Part shown: positions 60,723 to 64,000 of the stretch, one piece after another
Position numbering within the stretch: the first letter of the stretch is position 1
How the letters are laid out: each line of letters starts with the position of its first letter
Assembly: GCF_003672135.1 (NCBI RefSeq)
Contig: NC_039506.1
Span: forward strand, 20,926,497-20,990,496
Source: Ooceraea biroi
Taxonomy: Eukaryota; Arthropoda; Insecta; Hymenoptera; Formicidae
Length of the DNA stretch: 64,000 nucleotides
Direction: 5' to 3'
Position numbers and translations under genes: made by a program
Notes under the pieces: model-generated
Told to the model about the DNA's origin: nothing
The model's database searches: none
What the model saw: only the letters and a program-made list of their open reading frames with translations

Positions 60723-60745
60723 TCTCTCTCTCTCTCTCTCTCTCT
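60723..60745. repeat. (CT)n microsatellite
   Basis: An uninterrupted TC run of about 23 bp. Confidence 0.9.
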
Positions 60746-61967
60746 TTTCCTCTCCTTTCGATATATCGATATAATAAGCCGTTAAGAGTGACATCGCCGT
60801 GCGAATACCGCGGAAAACTCGGCTCTCCACTTTTAATCGCGCGGACGACTAATTTTATTCGCCGAGCGCGAAATTTCACCCCAGGCCACCGCCGCCGCCA
60901 TCGCCGCCATTCACCATCCACCTTAGGCATTTCCGCTCGGTATGGAACGCGCCATTATCCCGAGACTTCGAAGCTCGTCATCCTCGTTTCTGCTAAATTC
61001 CATCGTCGAACGGGCGAAGACCCGGCGGGACCCGGACAGGAGAGAAAGAGAGAGAGAGGAAAAGGGCAGACAGAAAGTGAGTGCAGCAAGGGTGACGAGA
61101 CCAGGAGCGGAGGGTTAATAGCGCGGGACTAGCTGTTTCTTAATTTCATCGGATGCCGCGTCTCTTGTTCTCGTTCTCGCGAAGTGGTACCGACGCCGAC
61201 ACTCGTTGGAATTCCACGACACCGTCGTCGTCATTGTCGTCGAAATTTTTTCGTCGATTTTGACGGGCAATTCCCGCTCGGCCGACATAAAGCTCCGCGA
61301 AATGACCCATAAAATTGAACGTTTCCCCGATATAAGTACGCGCATTCAGGTGCGGTCGCATTCGCGCCTGATACGCTTTCGCCGAAGGGGTTGCGAGCGG
61401 CACCGGTGGAGGCGATCTGTGGAGACGGCGCGCATCGCGAGTCGCATGCACGGTGCCGGGAACAATTTTAACGCAAATGAGAAATTCTCTCTCTCGCCGT
61501 GCGATAAACAATCGAGATAAAGGATTTATGGCCGCGCGGGAAACAGTCGCCATAAAAGTCTCCGGACTGTTCCAATCTGTCAACCCCCGGTGCCGTCAAG
61601 TCGGAGCGGGCTAGAGCGGCTGGCGCGCGCCGTGCTGCCTTTTTTCTCTCGCCCGCGTGTCGCGTCGGGATATCGACAGCGATGGAGCATATCTGCGTAC
61701 ACCGTACGTTACATTTATCCGCGCTGCTTGCGCTGGCAATCACGATATTGGATGCTTTCCGCGTCGCGACACGCTGTTGTTCACCAGATTCCGTTCCCGT
61801 ATGGTCAGGGTTCGCGATTATGGAAAGTGGATAACGTGGAAAGTGAGTGTCCATAGATTAAGGAATAAATAAATTATGCACTGTAGAGGAAAAATGTTAC
61901 CTCGCAGAATTATGTTATTTATTTAATGGATTAATATTATATTGTATAATATATACATGTGCCAGAG

Positions 61968-62165
61968 TCAATAACTTCGTGGATTAATCAGCGTGTGCGT
62001 TAATGACGGCATTGATGGTATAAATTATGTCATCGATATTCGCCGTGTGCGGCTATAGTTCACGAAATTATTGAATGTATAATAATTTCGTGGACTGACC
62101 GCCGTATTGATGACAGTATTGATGATATTATACTGTCATGGAGCACCGTGTTGGTCCTGGATATA
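61968..62165. repeat. Diverged direct repeat with internal hairpin
   Basis: The segment from AATAACTTCGTGGATTAATC (about 61968) to TATGTCAT (about 62032) resembles that from AATAATTTCGTGGACTGACC (62081) to ACTGTCAT (about 62140). Both contain ATGACNNNATTGATG. Between them, 62061-62072 pairs perfectly with 62081-62092 (CACGAAATTATT) around an 8-nt loop. Confidence 0.55.
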
Positions 62166-64000
62166 ATCCGCGAAATTGTTAACATCGTAAAAATATAGTA
62201 CAAACAGCGTTCGCCACATGCGCGGACAGTCGTTTACAGATCGCAATCCTAATTACAACAGGCAACAAACCTTCTGTTTCGCCATACTCCTCGAAACTCG
62301 TAAGGAGCGTGACAGTAACTTCTCGAGCATCACGGACCACTCCGCCCTAAATATTAAGGCTGACATCTCGAAAGAGGGTGTGACGTATACGGCCGGAATC
62401 GAGACGCCCCGCGAAGACTCGGGGGCTCCGCCGAATTCCCACGGGGTGAATTAAAGCACGCGGCCTCCTCTCTCACCCCCGCACGCGCGAGAGAGCGCGT
62501 GCATGAACAGCGGAACTATGGCATGCGCGTTAATGGACGTTTAAATTATGCATCCGCGCTCTCTCACGACCCGCGTCAGCCGTCTAATTAGTTATTTATA
62601 CATTCCGAGCGGGCGTGAGTTAGTGTCAATGATTAAGAAGGCGGCGCGGCGGGCGGAAGGCGGAAGTTTCGCGCCGAGTATTTAACTTTGGGCAAGAGTG
62701 TCTGGGGAGTGGACGACTACCGCGGTAGTAGTAGTCGGTGGAGAGGCGGGCAAAAGGGGCGGACAGAAGAAGACGGACGAAGAAATTGCGGGAAGAGAAG
62801 CGTCGGAGGAAGCGGAGCCCCGTCGCGATGTTGTACACGGGTATTCAACCGGGGATAGTTTCTCGCGTTTATGCGAATTTAAAGGATCCCTCCCTCAAGA
62901 CCGGCCTCCCGCGAGGGCGGAAGTACGCAGTCTGGAAATTTCAGCGCGGGGTGGCAGTAGTCCGCCGTCACCGCGGTTCGAGACTTTATAATGTCGCTTT
63001 AATTGTATCCCGCTGACAGATTGTCGGATAATTACTGCTTGTCGTTCGGCGACGGGAGACTCGTTAAAACGTGATTATCACGCTTGCATTACGACGAGAA
63101 AGATTCGTCTCGATCATCGAGCGGGCTCGCAATGTGACGAGGAGACCGCCGCGAACGGGCGTCCAGAAAATTTGAGGTACACAAAGAGCTCCAAAAGAAT
63201 ACACATTGGTGCACTTTTGCAACGTTTTCAAATAGAAGATGTTGCATCATTCGCTGCATCAGGAGGGATTCATCAAAGCTCGAAATTTTGCGTTACAGTC
63301 GAGAATTTTTATATTACATGGTGACGTCGTAATACTGAAACTGGCGATCGTGAATAATATAATCGCCGTAAGCAAGAGTTAACATTTATAATTCTGCAAG
63401 ATGGCTTCCGTAAAATGAGGACAAAATGGAAATGTGTAGCCAACTGTAAATGCGTTTTCTCGTTCCTCCTTGATTTTGTATATTCCCCCTTTCTTTCTCG
63501 GAGCAGACGGAAATGAGATATATGACCGGACACGGCTGATGTGACTTTCTAGTGGAATAAGGAGTGCATTTCGAGTGTGAGATAAGTATCACCTGACGCC
63601 GTCGTCAAAAACTAACGAGCATACTGCGAGCGACGATCTATCTTGGTCACGGCGAGGGAATTTTCCGCGGGAAAAAGAGCAGAATTCATTTATCTTGCAA
63701 TCGTATCCGTCCAAGTATGATGTATACGGGTAAAAAAGATTCCGCATCGACGGGAGGCATTTATGTGCGGTGTCCCTCTGCCTTCGCGAAAATTTTTCAA
63801 ATCGCAACATCGTGTCAGCGTCGACGCGCTTTCATCGGTATCACGATACATCCTTTTTTCCCTTCTGCAAGCTACGATGCTCTTCAACGCGCGCGCTAAT
63901 GAATCTTCCAGCTAGCACACGAGACGCGCGTGAAGCATCTCATCTATCGTCTTGCCGGAGCTTCCATCCCGCCGTGAGAACGGGGAAAAAATCCCCGCTG

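Larger units (their letters stand above)
50560..64000. other. Intergenic or intronic DNA with no supported exon
   Basis: I find no frame here with protein-family signal, splice context or typical composition. Contents I can name are microsatellites (51219-51278, about 51393-51412, 53493-53509, 54584-54605, 59856-59880 and 60723-60745), a GAGGT minisatellite (60151-60224), an alternating GC tract (60468-60483) and a diverged repeat with hairpin (about 61968-62165). Long CG-rich open frames on both strands (for example 54328-54982 and 57452-58373) overlap each other and look fortuitous. It may be a large upstream intron of a gene beyond 64000. Confidence 0.5.

Noticed and set aside
1..64000. 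tRNA or rRNA genes
   Set aside because: I did not find a B-box-like GGTTCGANTCC with a matching acceptor stem, nor rRNA-like sequence. A tRNAscan run would settle this.

Overview
The window looks like insect genomic DNA, most likely from an ant or another aculeate hymenopteran. The evidence is multi-exon genes with canonical GT-AG introns, one pair of introns near 11 kb, frequent CpG, many GA/TG microsatellites, and TA-flanked elements whose ends read TACAGGGTG. The species assignment is inference. Three protein-coding genes can be reconstructed exon by exon; nearly all other long open frames are shadows of exons, or frames through GA- or CG-rich non-coding DNA.

Gene 1 (+ strand, 8050-38953, 5' end not found) is an SHB/SHD/SHE/SHF-type SH2 adapter. 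Seven exons join without any frame conflict into 1108 residues: a cluster of YxxP tyrosine motifs, polyQ/polyP and acidic low-complexity regions, a large exon with internal short repeats, and a C-terminal SH2 domain with its FLVR arginine. Its introns hold most of the mobile DNA: a Tc1/mariner-type deletion derivative, arrays of a repeat of about 118 bp, a palindromic MITE and a pre-miRNA-like hairpin. A likely long 3' UTR runs towards 41850.

Gene 2 (- strand, 42057-46580, 15 exons) is a C16orf96/QRICH2-like coiled-coil protein with a DUF4795 C-terminal region. It is convergent with gene 1. All splice phases agree except in exon 4, where an A6 run (45959-45964) is one base out of frame; this is an assembly error or a real disabling change.

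Gene 3 (+ strand, 48220-50559, two exons) encodes a probable secreted protein of 598 residues. It has a split signal peptide, one CX3CX2CX2C cluster and many N-glycosylation sequons. I do not recognise its family. It is head-to-head with gene 2, about 1.6 kb apart.

Positions 1-8049 are upstream or intronic DNA dominated by a nested foldback element (2395-4444). Positions 50560-64000 contain no exon I can support, only microsatellites, a GAGGT minisatellite, CpG-rich tracts and a small diverged repeat with a hairpin. The three genes show no obvious pathway link: gene 1 is tyrosine-kinase signalling, gene 2 resembles vertebrate sperm/axoneme proteins, and gene 3 is extracellular.
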